From Sporomusa sp. KB1 (GTDB lineage Bacteria > Bacillota > Negativicutes > Sporomusales > Sporomusaceae), in NCBI RefSeq assembly GCF_007830295.1, contig NZ_VLKC01000002.1, positions 4,695,157 through 4,759,156 of the forward strand: 64,000 nucleotides of DNA. The letters are read 5' to 3'. This document shows, piece after piece, positions 25,677 to 34,756 of this stretch. The translations under genes and the position numbers were made by a program. Every line of letters begins with the position of its first letter. The first letter of the stretch is position 1. The notes beneath the pieces were generated by a model, which saw nothing but the letters and a program-made list of their open reading frames with translations, made no database searches and was not told the origin of the DNA.

Positions 25677-27566
25677 ATGAAAAAAATGAAAACGACTAAA
25701 AAAAGAAATGCTCTGCTGTATGCTATGGTGACAAGCGCGTTGTTATGCCATATTACAGGGGGTGCTCAGGCTGAGGAGCAAGACCAGTTTTCTTTTGATC
25801 AGGTCGTGATTACGGCTAATCGTGTGCCAACAAAAATATCGGAAACGGCAGCGAATGTGACGGTAATCACCAGTGAAGAGATTGAGAAAGGAAATTATCA
25901 CAATTTAGGAGATATATTGAAACATACTCCCGGGGTGAATATCGGCTCATATGGTAGTCCGGGCAGTATTAGTGCTCCTTTTATCAATGGCAGTGAACAG
26001 GTCATTGTTATGATTGATGGCCGACGAATGAACATGCCAAATGGCATTGGCGGCTTTGGCTCGGCAACGACTAACTTGACAGGCCTTGTAGGTATAGAAA
26101 ATATTGAACGTATTGAAATTGTAAAAGGTGGACGATCCGCCTTATATGGTGCGGATGCTGTTGGCGGCGTAATTAATATCATCACCAAAAAAGGTGAAAA
26201 AAACCAGACCACTGTCAAAGTTGCTGGTGGTAATTGGGATGGTCGCAATCTTTCAATGACAAATCAGGGAAAAGAGGGTGACTTTGGTTGGTATTTTAGT
26301 GCTGATAAAAAACATTTAGGCAATTATACCGATGGCAGTGGTAAGACTGTCGATTATACAGGTGTTGATCAAAATGCGTATACGCTGAGGCTGGATAACA
26401 AGGTGGGCAATGGTGATTTGACAGTATCCTATGAATATTTTAATGATGAAAATGAAAGTAAAGCTGCGGCTGAATATGACAAGATCAGGCAGCACAATTG
26501 GGATATTACTTACAAAGAAAGCACCTCAGCCACTACCGATTACCAAGTAAAGGTTTATCAGAATGCCTCCCATCGGTTCAGTGAAAGCTCTGACCATGAT
26601 GTAAGAATTAAAGGATTCAATTATCAAATTAATTCAAAACTTGGTGATAAGCATATGTTGTCCTCAGGTATTGACTGGCGCAAGGATGAAATCCAAAGTT
26701 CATCTTATGGCAATAAAGATAATACAGTAAAGGGGCTTTACCTTCAGGATAGATGGGATATCGCTAAAAAATTTAGTTTAACTCCCGGCTTTCGTTACGA
26801 TGATAATGGCGTATATGGCAAGAGTTCGACTCCACATGTTGCGGCAAATTATCAAGCCAGTGACAGAACTACTTATTATGCATCATGGGGAGAGGTATTT
26901 CACGCCCCGCGGTTTGACGATTTGTACTGGCCGCATCAGGTAAATACCTATGGTTCGAAGACCTATACATATGACGGCAATCCTGATTTAAAGCCGGAAA
27001 CCGGCTGGAGTATGGAATTCGGCATAAACCATAAATTTGACGACACTACGGAAGGGAAGATAGCATATTTTAAACGTAAATTAACAGATGCCATTACTTG
27101 GAAGGATATTGGAAAAAATGTAAATAACCAACATTGGATACCGTCAAATGTCGATAAACAAAAAGCCGATGGTGTTGAACTTCAGGTAAGTAAGCAGTTG
27201 ACTCCTGTACTAAAAGGATTTGTCGGATTTAATTATGTTGATGCCCAAAATAAAAGTGGCAGCGCGGACTATACACAAGACACCAATATTCCTAAAAAGA
27301 CCTGGAATATTGGTGTATCCTACGCGGATGAAAAAGTAAGTGTTGATGTTAAAGGCACAGCGGCATTTGATCGAACAGACCCTAAATACTACAAGTATAT
27401 CGAAAAAAGTTTTTGGGTATGGGATGCTGATGTCAATTGGAAATTAAGTAAGGAATATACGACCTTTCTCACTGTTAACAATATTTTTGATAAATACTAT
27501 GACGGCTATGCCAGTTATCCGCGTGGTGGGCGTAACTATGTAATAGGGGTAAAAGCTGTGTTTTAA
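25677..27566 (+). CDS. btuB: BtuB-like TonB-dependent cobalamin receptor
   Basis: 629 residues: signal peptide (about 1-33, ending GGAQAEE), TonB box DQVVITANRVP (about 40-50), plug domain with IERIEIVKGGRSALYGADAV and GGVINIITKKG, and a beta-barrel ending RGGRNYVIGVKAVF with the required C-terminal Phe. Cobalamin riboswitch 4 upstream supports vitamin B12 or another corrinoid as ligand. The ATG at 25677 follows AAAGGAG by 11 nt. A 110-base piece of this gene (26310-26419) recurs at 1912-2021. Confidence 0.88.
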   Translation: MKKMKTTKKRNALLYAMVTSALLCHITGGAQAEEQDQFSFDQVVITANRVPTKISETAANVTVITSEEIEKGNYHNLGDILKHTPGVNIGSYGSPGSISAPFINGSEQVIVMIDGRRMNMPNGIGGFGSATTNLTGLVGIENIERIEIVKGGRSALYGADAVGGVINIITKKGEKNQTTVKVAGGNWDGRNLSMTNQGKEGDFGWYFSADKKHLGNYTDGSGKTVDYTGVDQNAYTLRLDNKVGNGDLTVSYEYFNDENESKAAAEYDKIRQHNWDITYKESTSATTDYQVKVYQNASHRFSESSDHDVRIKGFNYQINSKLGDKHMLSSGIDWRKDEIQSSSYGNKDNTVKGLYLQDRWDIAKKFSLTPGFRYDDNGVYGKSSTPHVAANYQASDRTTYYASWGEVFHAPRFDDLYWPHQVNTYGSKTYTYDGNPDLKPETGWSMEFGINHKFDDTTEGKIAYFKRKLTDAITWKDIGKNVNNQHWIPSNVDKQKADGVELQVSKQLTPVLKGFVGFNYVDAQNKSGSADYTQDTNIPKKTWNIGVSYADEKVSVDVKGTAAFDRTDPKYYKYIEKSFWVWDADVNWKLSKEYTTFLTVNNIFDKYYDGYASYPRGGRNYVIGVKAVF

Positions 27567-27578
27567 TGGATAATTTTA

Positions 27579-27612
27579 GCAATAGCCGTCAAGCAGATTA
27601 GTTGGCGGTTAT
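27579..27612 (+). terminator. Weak hairpin after btuB
   Basis: AATAGCCGTCAA can pair imperfectly with TTGGCGGTTATT, followed by GGTTTGTT. It may reduce but not abolish read-through to the RND genes. Confidence 0.4.
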
Positions 27613-27686
27613 TGGTTTGTTACGATGGGCGGGATATATAGTGTCATAGCTGCCAGTTGGCAGGAATGGAGTGAGCAAATCTAAAA

Positions 27687-28940
27687 ATGAAAAAAATTCT
27701 TAACAGCAGAAAGCGCTGGCTGATGTTCGGAGTTGTGGTGGGAGCTGTAGTTTTTCTCGGAGCAGTGGTGTTTTGGAAAACCCATAATACTAGTTCAGTA
27801 AATATGGCTAAGGTTAGTGCGCTGAAACCTTTGGTAGCAGTAGAGACTGTTCAGCGGCAGGATATGTTGTCAAGGATTGTATTAAGTGGTCAGACTGTGG
27901 CGGCAGCGCAAATCGATATTGCGCCCAAGTATAAGGGGTATGTTACACAGGTTGCCGTAGAATTGGGGCAGGCAGTAACGGCCGGGCAAGTGCTAGTTGT
28001 GCAGGATACTCTGGATATTGAGCTATCCATTGCACAGACAACAGCAGCTATCCAGCAGGCCAGTGCCGAAACTACCGAAACACAAGCCACGTATGCGGCA
28101 GACTATCAAAAAGCTGAGGCTAATTATGAACGGAATCTTGCTAATTATCATCGTTATCAATCTTTACATACTAGTGGTGCTATTTCCCGTGAGGCACTTG
28201 ATACAGTAAGGCAGCAAATGATTAATGCCAAATCTGCTTTGGAGGCTTTGCAGAAACAGGCCATGGAAAGCGGCATTCCAGCAGTGTTGGCAATCAAACA
28301 GGCCGCATTATCTAAGGCTAGATACAATCTGGAAGCCTTAGAAAAACAGTATAAAGATCGGATATTGCGTGCACCACGGGACGGGATCATCAGTTATCGG
28401 CAGGTGGAAGATGGCGCCTTTGTCAAGGCAGGTCAAAAGCTGCTGACTGTTGTCGATAATAGCAGTAGCTACATTGAATGTCAGGTCTCTGAACAGAATG
28501 CTGCCCAAATCCGTACCGGCATGCAGGTGAAGATGACTATTGATTCGTTGGGACAGGAATATCCTGGCACGATTATTTATGTGAGTCCGGCAAGTGATGC
28601 CAAAGCCCAGGCCTTTACTGTTCGGCTGGCGCTTACACCAGGAGAACCTGCAATACGAAGCGGTATGTTTGCCCATGCCGATATTACAGGTCTGCTTAGA
28701 CCGCAGACATTATTTGTTGCCAAAACGGCTGTCTTAGAAAAAAACGGCAAGAAATATGTATTTGTAATTAATGACGATAATCAAGCCAAACAACGGCTGG
28801 TGACAACTGGACAACGCAATGATGATTCTGTGGAGATACTTACAGGCATTAACGAAGGGGAGCGCGTGGCGGTCAGTAATATCGCCCGCCTAAAACAGGA
28901 TACGGTAGTTGAAGTGGAAGGAAGAGGAACATCATTATGA
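27687..28940 (+). CDS. RND efflux periplasmic adaptor (membrane fusion protein)
   Basis: 417 residues: an N-terminal anchor helix (LMFGVVVGAVVFLGAVVFW), a lipoyl-like half (YKGYVTQVAVELGQAVTAGQ at about 92), a long coiled-coil hairpin rich in Gln/Ala/Glu (about 120-215), the second lipoyl half (RAPRDGIISYRQVEDGAFV) and a beta-barrel ending in EGERVAVSNIARLKQDT. This is the HlyD/AcrA fold that links an RND pump to an outer-membrane channel. Its last bases overlap the next start (ATGA). The location behind btuB and between two B12 riboswitches suggests export or handling of a corrinoid or metal, by inference only. Confidence 0.9.
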   Translation: MKKILNSRKRWLMFGVVVGAVVFLGAVVFWKTHNTSSVNMAKVSALKPLVAVETVQRQDMLSRIVLSGQTVAAAQIDIAPKYKGYVTQVAVELGQAVTAGQVLVVQDTLDIELSIAQTTAAIQQASAETTETQATYAADYQKAEANYERNLANYHRYQSLHTSGAISREALDTVRQQMINAKSALEALQKQAMESGIPAVLAIKQAALSKARYNLEALEKQYKDRILRAPRDGIISYRQVEDGAFVKAGQKLLTVVDNSSSYIECQVSEQNAAQIRTGMQVKMTIDSLGQEYPGTIIYVSPASDAKAQAFTVRLALTPGEPAIRSGMFAHADITGLLRPQTLFVAKTAVLEKNGKKYVFVINDDNQAKQRLVTTGQRNDDSVEILTGINEGERVAVSNIARLKQDTVVEVEGRGTSL

Positions 28941-31900
28941 ACATTACCCGCTTTTCCATTCAGCGTCCTGTAGGCATAACAACGATTGTTATGCTATTTG
29001 TGGTGCTTGGTTTGTATAGCTTCTTTCACATCGGGATTGAGTTATTGCCGGCACTAAATAATCCCTATTTCTCTATATCTGTTGAATATTCCGGTGCCAG
29101 TGTGGAAGAAGTGGAAGAAAGTGTCATTAAACCTTTAGAGAAGGAACTGGCATCTTTATCCCATTTGCAAAAGATTCTCGCGATAGCCAAACCGGAAAAA
29201 GCTACGATAGTATTAGAGTTTGACTATACGGCTAATACCGATATCGCGTCCATTGATGCGTCTAAGGCGATTAACCGGGTGCGCAAAAATCTGCCAGATG
29301 AGGTCGATGAGCCTGCGATAATCAGGCGGGACGCCAACTCTGAACCGATTATGGAAATTGCGGTAAAAGCCAAGTATACATTGTCTGATATTTATGGCAA
29401 AACGGATCAGATTTTTAAAGAACGGCTACAGCGGGCTGATGGCGTTTCTGATGTTACGGTTGGCGGCGGTCGTGACCGGGAAGTGGCTATTTTGGTGGAC
29501 CGCAATAAATTATCTTTGTACAATTTGTCGCTAGACCAGATTGCTAAGCGCATTGCCGAAGATAATCTGCTGCTGCCTGCCGGTTCGGTATATACGGATA
29601 CGCAGGAAAGTGATGTACGCTTGGCAGCCTGTTATAATTCACCAGATGAAATTAAACGGTTATATCTTCCCAATGCCAATGGTGCCGCTATTCCTTTAAC
29701 TGAGATTGCAGAAGTAACTGAGCAAGACAGCCGTGTAAGCCGCTATGCCAGGATAAACGGAGACGATACGGTTTCGTTAAAAGTGTATAAAAACAGTGAT
29801 GCCAATATTGTTAATACTGTTAAGGCTATACAGGCGCAACTGGCAGCGCTGCAAAGCGAATATCCGGACTATCAGTTTATTGTGGTGGCTAATGATGCCA
29901 ATTATATTGATAAATCATTGAATAACACACTGACTGCGCTGGTCGAGGGCATACTTACCACTGGCTTAGTGCTGTTTTTGTTCCTGCGCGGGTGGCGGTC
30001 AACAGTTGCCGTCATGATTGCCATACCTACCTCATTAATCTCTACTTTTTTGGTTATGTATGCGGTAGGCTTTACCTTTAATATGATGTCTTTGATGGGT
30101 ATGGCTTTGTGCATTGGGATATTGGTTGATGATGCGATTGTTGTTCTAGAAAATATTCACCGGCATCGGCAAATGGGAAAGACACCCGCAGTAGCTGCAG
30201 AAGAAGGCCGCAATGAAATTGGTATGGCCGCGATTGCGATGACCTTGTGCGATGTAGTCGTGTTTTTGCCGATTGCCTTTATGACTGATATGACTGGTCA
30301 GTACTTTCGCCAATTTGGCTTAACGATTGTATTTGCCACGTTGTTTTCGTTGTTCATATCATTTACGCTGACGCCTATGCTGGCCTCACGTTTGTTTACA
30401 ACCAGGGCATCGCAGGAAGCTTCGGGGAAAATATGGGTGTTTGTAGACAAGTTAGAAGCAGCCGCAGTTAAGAGATACGAGCAGCTATTATGCTGGAGTT
30501 TGGCAAATGGCAAACGGGTTGTCGGTACTGTTCTTATTTTGTTTATTGCCACTATTTTGTTGTTGCCAACCGGGATTATTGGCGCCGAGTATATGCCACT
30601 GACAGATGAAAGCAGCTTCCAGATTTCTGTTGAATTACCGGTAGGTCAAAATCTGGAGATGACAGATGCGGTAGTGGCTGAGTTAGAGCAGTATGTACTG
30701 TCAATCCCCGAAGTAACGTATTGTTTAAGTGATGTAGGGTTGATCAGCAGTAACAAAGCCAAGCTGACCGTGCAGCTTGTTGGTAAAAGAGAACGTAGTC
30801 GCAGTGTTTGGCAAATTACTGATGCTACCAGAAGCTTTGCTAAAAATAATCTTTCACAAGCAGCGGTACGAATTTTCTGAATCAAAGTCATCAGTAGCCG
30901 GTATTTCAACAGGTGGTGGAGAAGAGCACTCCTCACTGCTGATTTATTTGTTGGGATCAGATATGGATAGCTTGATTAAAGCTTCCTATCAAATGCAAAA
31001 AAAACTGACCAAGGTTACAGGCACCAAAGATATTCGGAGTAATTACCGGGTAGGGGTTCCTGAATTCAAACTAACAGTGGACCGGGACAGAATGAAATTT
31101 TTCAATACCTCGGTGCAGGATATTAAGGAAGCATTTGCTGGTGCTATTAGTGGCAAAAAGGCTGGTGTACTACCAAATGACAGTCAAAATAACGGGCGGG
31201 ATACAGATATTGTTGTCCGGCTCAAGGGCAGTGATAGTTTTAAACCCTCTGACCTGACAAGTATTCCGGTTAAGGCTGATAATAAAACAGTGTTTCTTGG
31301 TGATGTGGCCCATATTGAAGAAACGGTTGGGCCTACTGGCATTACCAGGGTTAATAAGCAGCGATCTGTCATTGTACAAGCCAATGTAACCGACCGACCG
31401 TTAAACGAAGTGGTGCAAGAACTGGAAAGCTTAATTAAACAAGAAGGGTTGTCTGAGGGAGTGACCTACCGTTTGGGCGGTCAGGCGGCTAATATGGGCA
31501 GCAGCTATGGCGAAATTATCCAGGCGTTACTCTTATCTCTCTTATTGGTGTATATGCTGCTTGCCGTATTATATGAATCGGCCTTCACGCCCATGATCCG
31601 GATGCTATCCTTGCCGCTAGGCTTAATCGGGAGTTTGCTGTTGCTCCTATTTACCAATAATACCATCAATATCTACTCGCTTATCGGCTTTTTAGTCATG
31701 GATGGGCTGGTAGCCAAAAATGGCACTTTGCTGCTTGATTATACGCTGACGCTAATGGGACGGGGAATGAGCGCCTATGAGGCGTTGGTGGAAGCAGGCA
31801 AGACCCGCCTGAAGCCCATCTTTATGACCACCCTTACCATGGTTGTGGGGATGCTGCCAACTGCTTTGTCTTTAAATGAAGGAGAAGAGACGAGGGTTAG

Positions 31901-32051
31901 TATGGCCTGGGTAATCATTGGCGGGTTGGTATCATCTACGGTATTTACTTTGCTTGTTATTCCGATTGTTTTCTTGTTTTTTGAACACTATCCTGTACGG
32001 AGCTGGTTTACAGGTGCGCTCGGCTATGTAAAAAGATGGACAGGTTATTAG
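28937..32051 (+). pseudogene. RND efflux inner-membrane pump with one frameshift
   Basis: The first frame (28937-30880) starts MNITRFSIQRPVGITTIVML and covers the first membrane helix, the periplasmic porter domains, helices 2-6 with the proton-relay region GILVDDAIVVLENIHRHRQM, and part of the second porter half. It breaks at TTTT (30873-30876), where the duplicate at 2022-2492 has TTT. The other frame carries the rest from SESKSSVAG to the final helices (TVFTLLVIPIVFLFFEHYP) and a stop at 32051. With the T removed the pump would be about 1,037 residues, a normal HAE1/AcrB-type length. Either the gene is recently inactivated, frameshifting occurs, or the base is a sequencing error. It lies in an operon with the adaptor. 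Confidence 0.9.
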
Positions 32052-32215
32052 ATTACTGCCGGTGATGAGGCCGGGGAAAAGGCACTTTTATTGATTATTG
32101 AGAGAGGTTTTTCCATTGAAAAAAAATGTCTTGCCAAGCCAATTAAATAAGTCCTATAAGAATGTATTTGACAATACCTACCAAAGAGTGATAAAATTAA
32201 TAATAAATGAATATA

Positions 32216-32416
32216 GTTGAGTCAGGTGCCCTTAGGGGCTTAATAGGGAAGATCGGTGTAACACCGGCGCGGTCCCGCCACTGTAATGGGGAGTGAATCC
32301 AAGAATATGCCACTGGGACGAGAGTCTTGGGAAGGTTTGGACAAGCTATGATCCAGAGCCAGGAGAACTGCCTGTCTAAAGATCGCCGTTTTACCCACGA
32401 GTGATGGGGAGGAGAT
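32216..32416 (+). ncRNA. Cobalamin riboswitch 5
   Basis: Full B12 riboswitch: CAGGTGCCCTTAGGGGC, TTAATAGGGAA, GCGCGGTCCCGCCACTGTAA, TGCCACTG, GAGCCAGGAGAACTGCC and GAGTGATGGGGAGGAG. Three terminators and then a short gene plus cobO follow. Confidence 0.95.
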
Positions 32417-32472
32417 TACAGTTGCATCTGCTTATTTTGGAGTCATTCCAAGTAAGCTATGTTGTTTTGCTG

Positions 32473-32626
32473 AATTTACTCCTGGTCGTAGACCAGGAGT
32501 TTCTATTTGGTTTTATGCTGTAGAATCCTCCTGGCTGCCCATGGTAGCCGGGAGTTTCTTATTAGTGTCATTCTTCTATACTCCTTCATGTTTGCGGGCC
32601 TACTGTGGCCCGCGCTTTTTTTACTT
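32473..32626 (+). terminator. Three terminators behind riboswitch 5
   Basis: ACTCCTGGTC/GACCAGGAGT is followed by TTCTATTT. A CTCCTGGCT/AGCCGGGAG stem is followed by TTTCTTA. GCGGGCC/GGCCCGC is followed by a U-run (GCTTTTTTTA). The first two have the same spacing and loops as those behind riboswitch 2. Confidence 0.75.
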
Positions 32627-32762
32627 CGCGGGTCAAATAGCTTATATAGGTTAATGGCAGCGATATGCGACGCTGCTTATTGTCAGCAGCGAAGGTGAAA
32701 TAGATGGGTATAACTTATTGCTGCAGATGTGTAAACAATAACAAGCAGGAGGAGAAAACAAT

Positions 32763-32945
32763 ATGTGTAAATATGTTCCAAAAAATTGGCCGGTAGATAC
32801 CGCTGATCAGTCAAAACAAGTAAGTAAATCTGCGAAGAGCGTTTATTTGAATAATAATACCTTGCAGGTAACTGCTTCACAGGATCAGGAGGGGTGTTTT
32901 AAGGCAAGGCAGATGGCTTATCTCAGGAAAAAATGTTGGATATGA
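32763..32945 (+). CDS. Short protein of unknown function ahead of cobO
   Basis: 60 residues, beginning MCKYVPKNWPVDTADQSKQV and ending LRKKCWI. A very strong ribosome site (AGGAGGAGAAAA) 5 nt before the ATG argues for translation. It has Cys at 2, 45 and 59, is polar and has no membrane helix. It sits between riboswitch 5 and cobO and would be co-transcribed. I do not recognise it; it may be a regulatory leader peptide or the N-terminal stub of a lost gene. Confidence 0.5.
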   Translation: MCKYVPKNWPVDTADQSKQVSKSAKSVYLNNNTLQVTASQDQEGCFKARQMAYLRKKCWI

Positions 32946-33021
32946 ATTCAGATCTTGCACATTCTGTACAGTATTTTACCAAGGATACCAACAAATTTGC
33001 AGTAAAGAGGGGTCTACTATT

Positions 33022-33555
33022 ATGTCAGAAACCAAAGGCATGATTATTGTAAACACGGGAACCGGCAAGGGAAAAACGACTGCTGCCTTGGGGGTGGGGA
33101 TGCGGGCATGGGGCCAGGGACTTAAGGTGTTGGTTTTACAATTCATTAAGGGCGGCTGGAAATCTGGTGAATTGCAGGCTGCCGAGAGAATGGGAGATAA
33201 TTTTGTCATCCGTCAATTGGGCGAAGGTTTTGTGACAAATACAACAGGGGATGGCAAAACTGATCACCAAGAGGCTGCCAAACAAGCGCTCCATGACGCG
33301 AGAACGGAAATCATGTCCGGTAAATGGGACATGATTATCCTTGATGAAATCAATTATGCAATTATGTTCGGACTGGTTCCTGTGAACGAAGTAATTCAGT
33401 TGCTGAAAACTAAGCCACAGTCCTTGCACTTGGTGCTTACCGGACGTGAAGCGCGGCAGGAAATCATGGACAAGGCAGATTTGGTAACTGTAATGAAAGA
33501 GATTAAACATCCCTATAAAACGGGAGTGATGGCGCAAAAGGGTATCGAATTCTAA
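33022..33555 (+). CDS. cobO: Cob(I)yrinic acid a,c-diamide adenosyltransferase
   Basis: 177 residues, the normal size for CobO/CobA/BtuR. The P-loop variant GTGKGKTT (about 13-20) is typical of this family; MRAWGQGLKVLVLQFIKGGW and IILDEINYAI (Walker B-like) follow, and the conserved LVLTGREA and VTVMKEIKHPY close it. It transfers the adenosyl group of ATP to Co(I) corrinoid to make the coenzyme form. It is under riboswitch 5 with the short gene upstream. Confidence 0.95.
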   Translation: MSETKGMIIVNTGTGKGKTTAALGVGMRAWGQGLKVLVLQFIKGGWKSGELQAAERMGDNFVIRQLGEGFVTNTTGDGKTDHQEAAKQALHDARTEIMSGKWDMIILDEINYAIMFGLVPVNEVIQLLKTKPQSLHLVLTGREARQEIMDKADLVTVMKEIKHPYKTGVMAQKGIEF

Positions 33556-33619
33556 ATGAAACCGTGATAAGATAGTTCCGGGGAATTATCATATATCTCG
33601 ACGTTCCTACCTAACCTAT

Positions 33620-33786
33620 TTATTAAACATGGCAGGAATTTCATATTCTATGTAGAAAAATATAAAAGCTAATACTATCCAGCATAAATAAATATAACAA
33701 TACTAAATGACAGATACGAATATGAGTTAATGCTGAATATGTTCAATATAATGCGTAAATTTACTTTAATGACAGATTTATCTTTT
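33620..33786 (+). repeat. AT-rich repeat upstream of marR
   Basis: About 165 bases, starting GGCAGGAATTTCATA, are similar throughout to 38177-38335. They contain no credible ORF. Both copies lie a short distance ahead of a marR gene or its relic, so the whole region was duplicated. Confidence 0.75.
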
Positions 33787-33787
33787 G

Positions 33788-33893
33788 CGGCGAGTTAAGA
33801 CTCCCGCCTCTGCAAGCGGCGTTTGTTCAAGTGGGGTAGACTCCCCACCTGAACCCGCCGATGTTTCAGCTATGCTGAAACAAGTTCATTTGA
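33788..33893 (-). repeat. Repeat family A, copy 1 (multi-hairpin element)
   Basis: The reverse complement matches 45413-45514 over about 100 bases. In order (minus strand) it has GTTTCAGC-ata-GCTGAAAC, then TTCAGGTGGGG/CCCCACTTGAA, then a CCGCY/GGCGG stem and GAGT/ACTC. Stem 2 differs from the other copy by a G-C to A-T pair change. Confidence 0.85.
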
Positions 33894-33966
33894 CGCATGG
33901 TTGTAATATCTAATATATAAATAGTCTGTAAAAAATTAATGGAAAAGACTAGTTGCACAGTTTTAT

Positions 33967-33977
33967 TAGTTTAACTA
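33967..33977. promoter_or_regulatory. Putative MarR operator (marR promoter)
   Basis: TAGTTTAACTA is an 11-bp palindrome (5-1-5) ending 21 bases before the marR start. The same motif, exact or with one change, occurs at 34520, 34724, 38532 and 38848, each in front of a marR gene or relic, or the Fe-S gene it adjoins. Confidence 0.7.
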
Positions 33978-33998
33978 ACTATTTTTCGAGGTGATTCC

Positions 33999-34451
33999 TT
34001 GTCCCAATATGACAAAACAGAGCAGCTGTATACCTTGATTCATAAGATTAACCGCAAACTGAGACACCCGAAGTTCAACTCGACAGACCAGAATGTAGTA
34101 CCATCTATTACAAAAGTTCAGTGGTGGATATTAAAGACTGTGTGGGAGCAGAAGCAATGTACTGCCGGATATCTTGCGAAAATGATAGGTGTTCGCCCCA
34201 GTACCATGTCGCAAATGCTCGATCGCTTGGAAAAGGCCGGTTTCGTTTCCCGCTTTACAGATCCTGCCGATGCCAGAGTGCGGATAATCCGCTTAACCGA
34301 TAGAGGGCAAAACATGTTTCACAACTCTGAATCCAAGTTTGTCGAAAAATTAGCCGGTCCCCTCGGGTACTTGACCCCGGAAGAACAGCAATTCTTAATA
34401 GTATTACTGGAAAAATTGGCTGAGCACTTTCCACAGCCAAAAAATAACTGA
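33999..34451 (+). CDS. MarR-family transcriptional regulator
   Basis: 150 residues with the winged-helix pattern of MarR: VPSITKVQWWILKTVWEQKQ, AGYLAKMIGVRPSTMSQMLD with the recognition helix (about 62-80), RLEKAGFVSRFTDPADARVR forming the wing, then a dimer helix (LLEKLAEHFPQP). The start is a TTG at 33999 behind GAGGTGA. The operator-like palindromes before it and before the Fe-S gene at 34757 suggest it represses both itself and that gene. Confidence 0.88.
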   Translation: MSQYDKTEQLYTLIHKINRKLRHPKFNSTDQNVVPSITKVQWWILKTVWEQKQCTAGYLAKMIGVRPSTMSQMLDRLEKAGFVSRFTDPADARVRIIRLTDRGQNMFHNSESKFVEKLAGPLGYLTPEEQQFLIVLLEKLAEHFPQPKNN

Positions 34452-34499
34452 CGACTCCCCAAGCGAGAAACTGCAAATTAATAAGCTAATAACCGGGAT

Positions 34500-34740
34500 G
34501 GATCGTAACACTATTTATTTAGTTTAACCAACTATTTTTAGGTTTTGATATGCAGAGTGTAATGACCTTTGATAGGACAAAACCTATTTCATCACGCAGA
34601 AACCAAGTTTGTCGAAGAATTGGCTAAGCACTTTCCGCCGCAAAAAATAACTGAACTACACTCCAAGCGAGAAACCGCAGATTAATAAGTTAATAACCGG
34701 GATAGATCGTAACACTGTTTATTTAGTTTAACTAACTATT
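34500..34740 (+). pseudogene. Partial duplicate of marR end and promoter
   Basis: 34596-34740 repeats the tail of marR (AAGTTTGTCGAAGAATTGGC, then the AAGCACTTTCC region) and the bases after it up to another operator. About 75 bases of the gene are missing inside. It brings an operator copy (34724-34734) right in front of the Fe-S gene; another copy with one change (TAGTTTAACCA) lies at 34520-34530. Confidence 0.75.
34724..34734. promoter_or_regulatory. Putative MarR operator (Fe-S oxidoreductase promoter)
   Basis: Exact TAGTTTAACTA, 22 bases before the GTG start of the Fe-S gene and immediately before its ribosome site. It was apparently placed here by duplication of the marR end region. 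Confidence 0.65.
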
Positions 34741-34756
34741 GAGGAGATGACAGATC

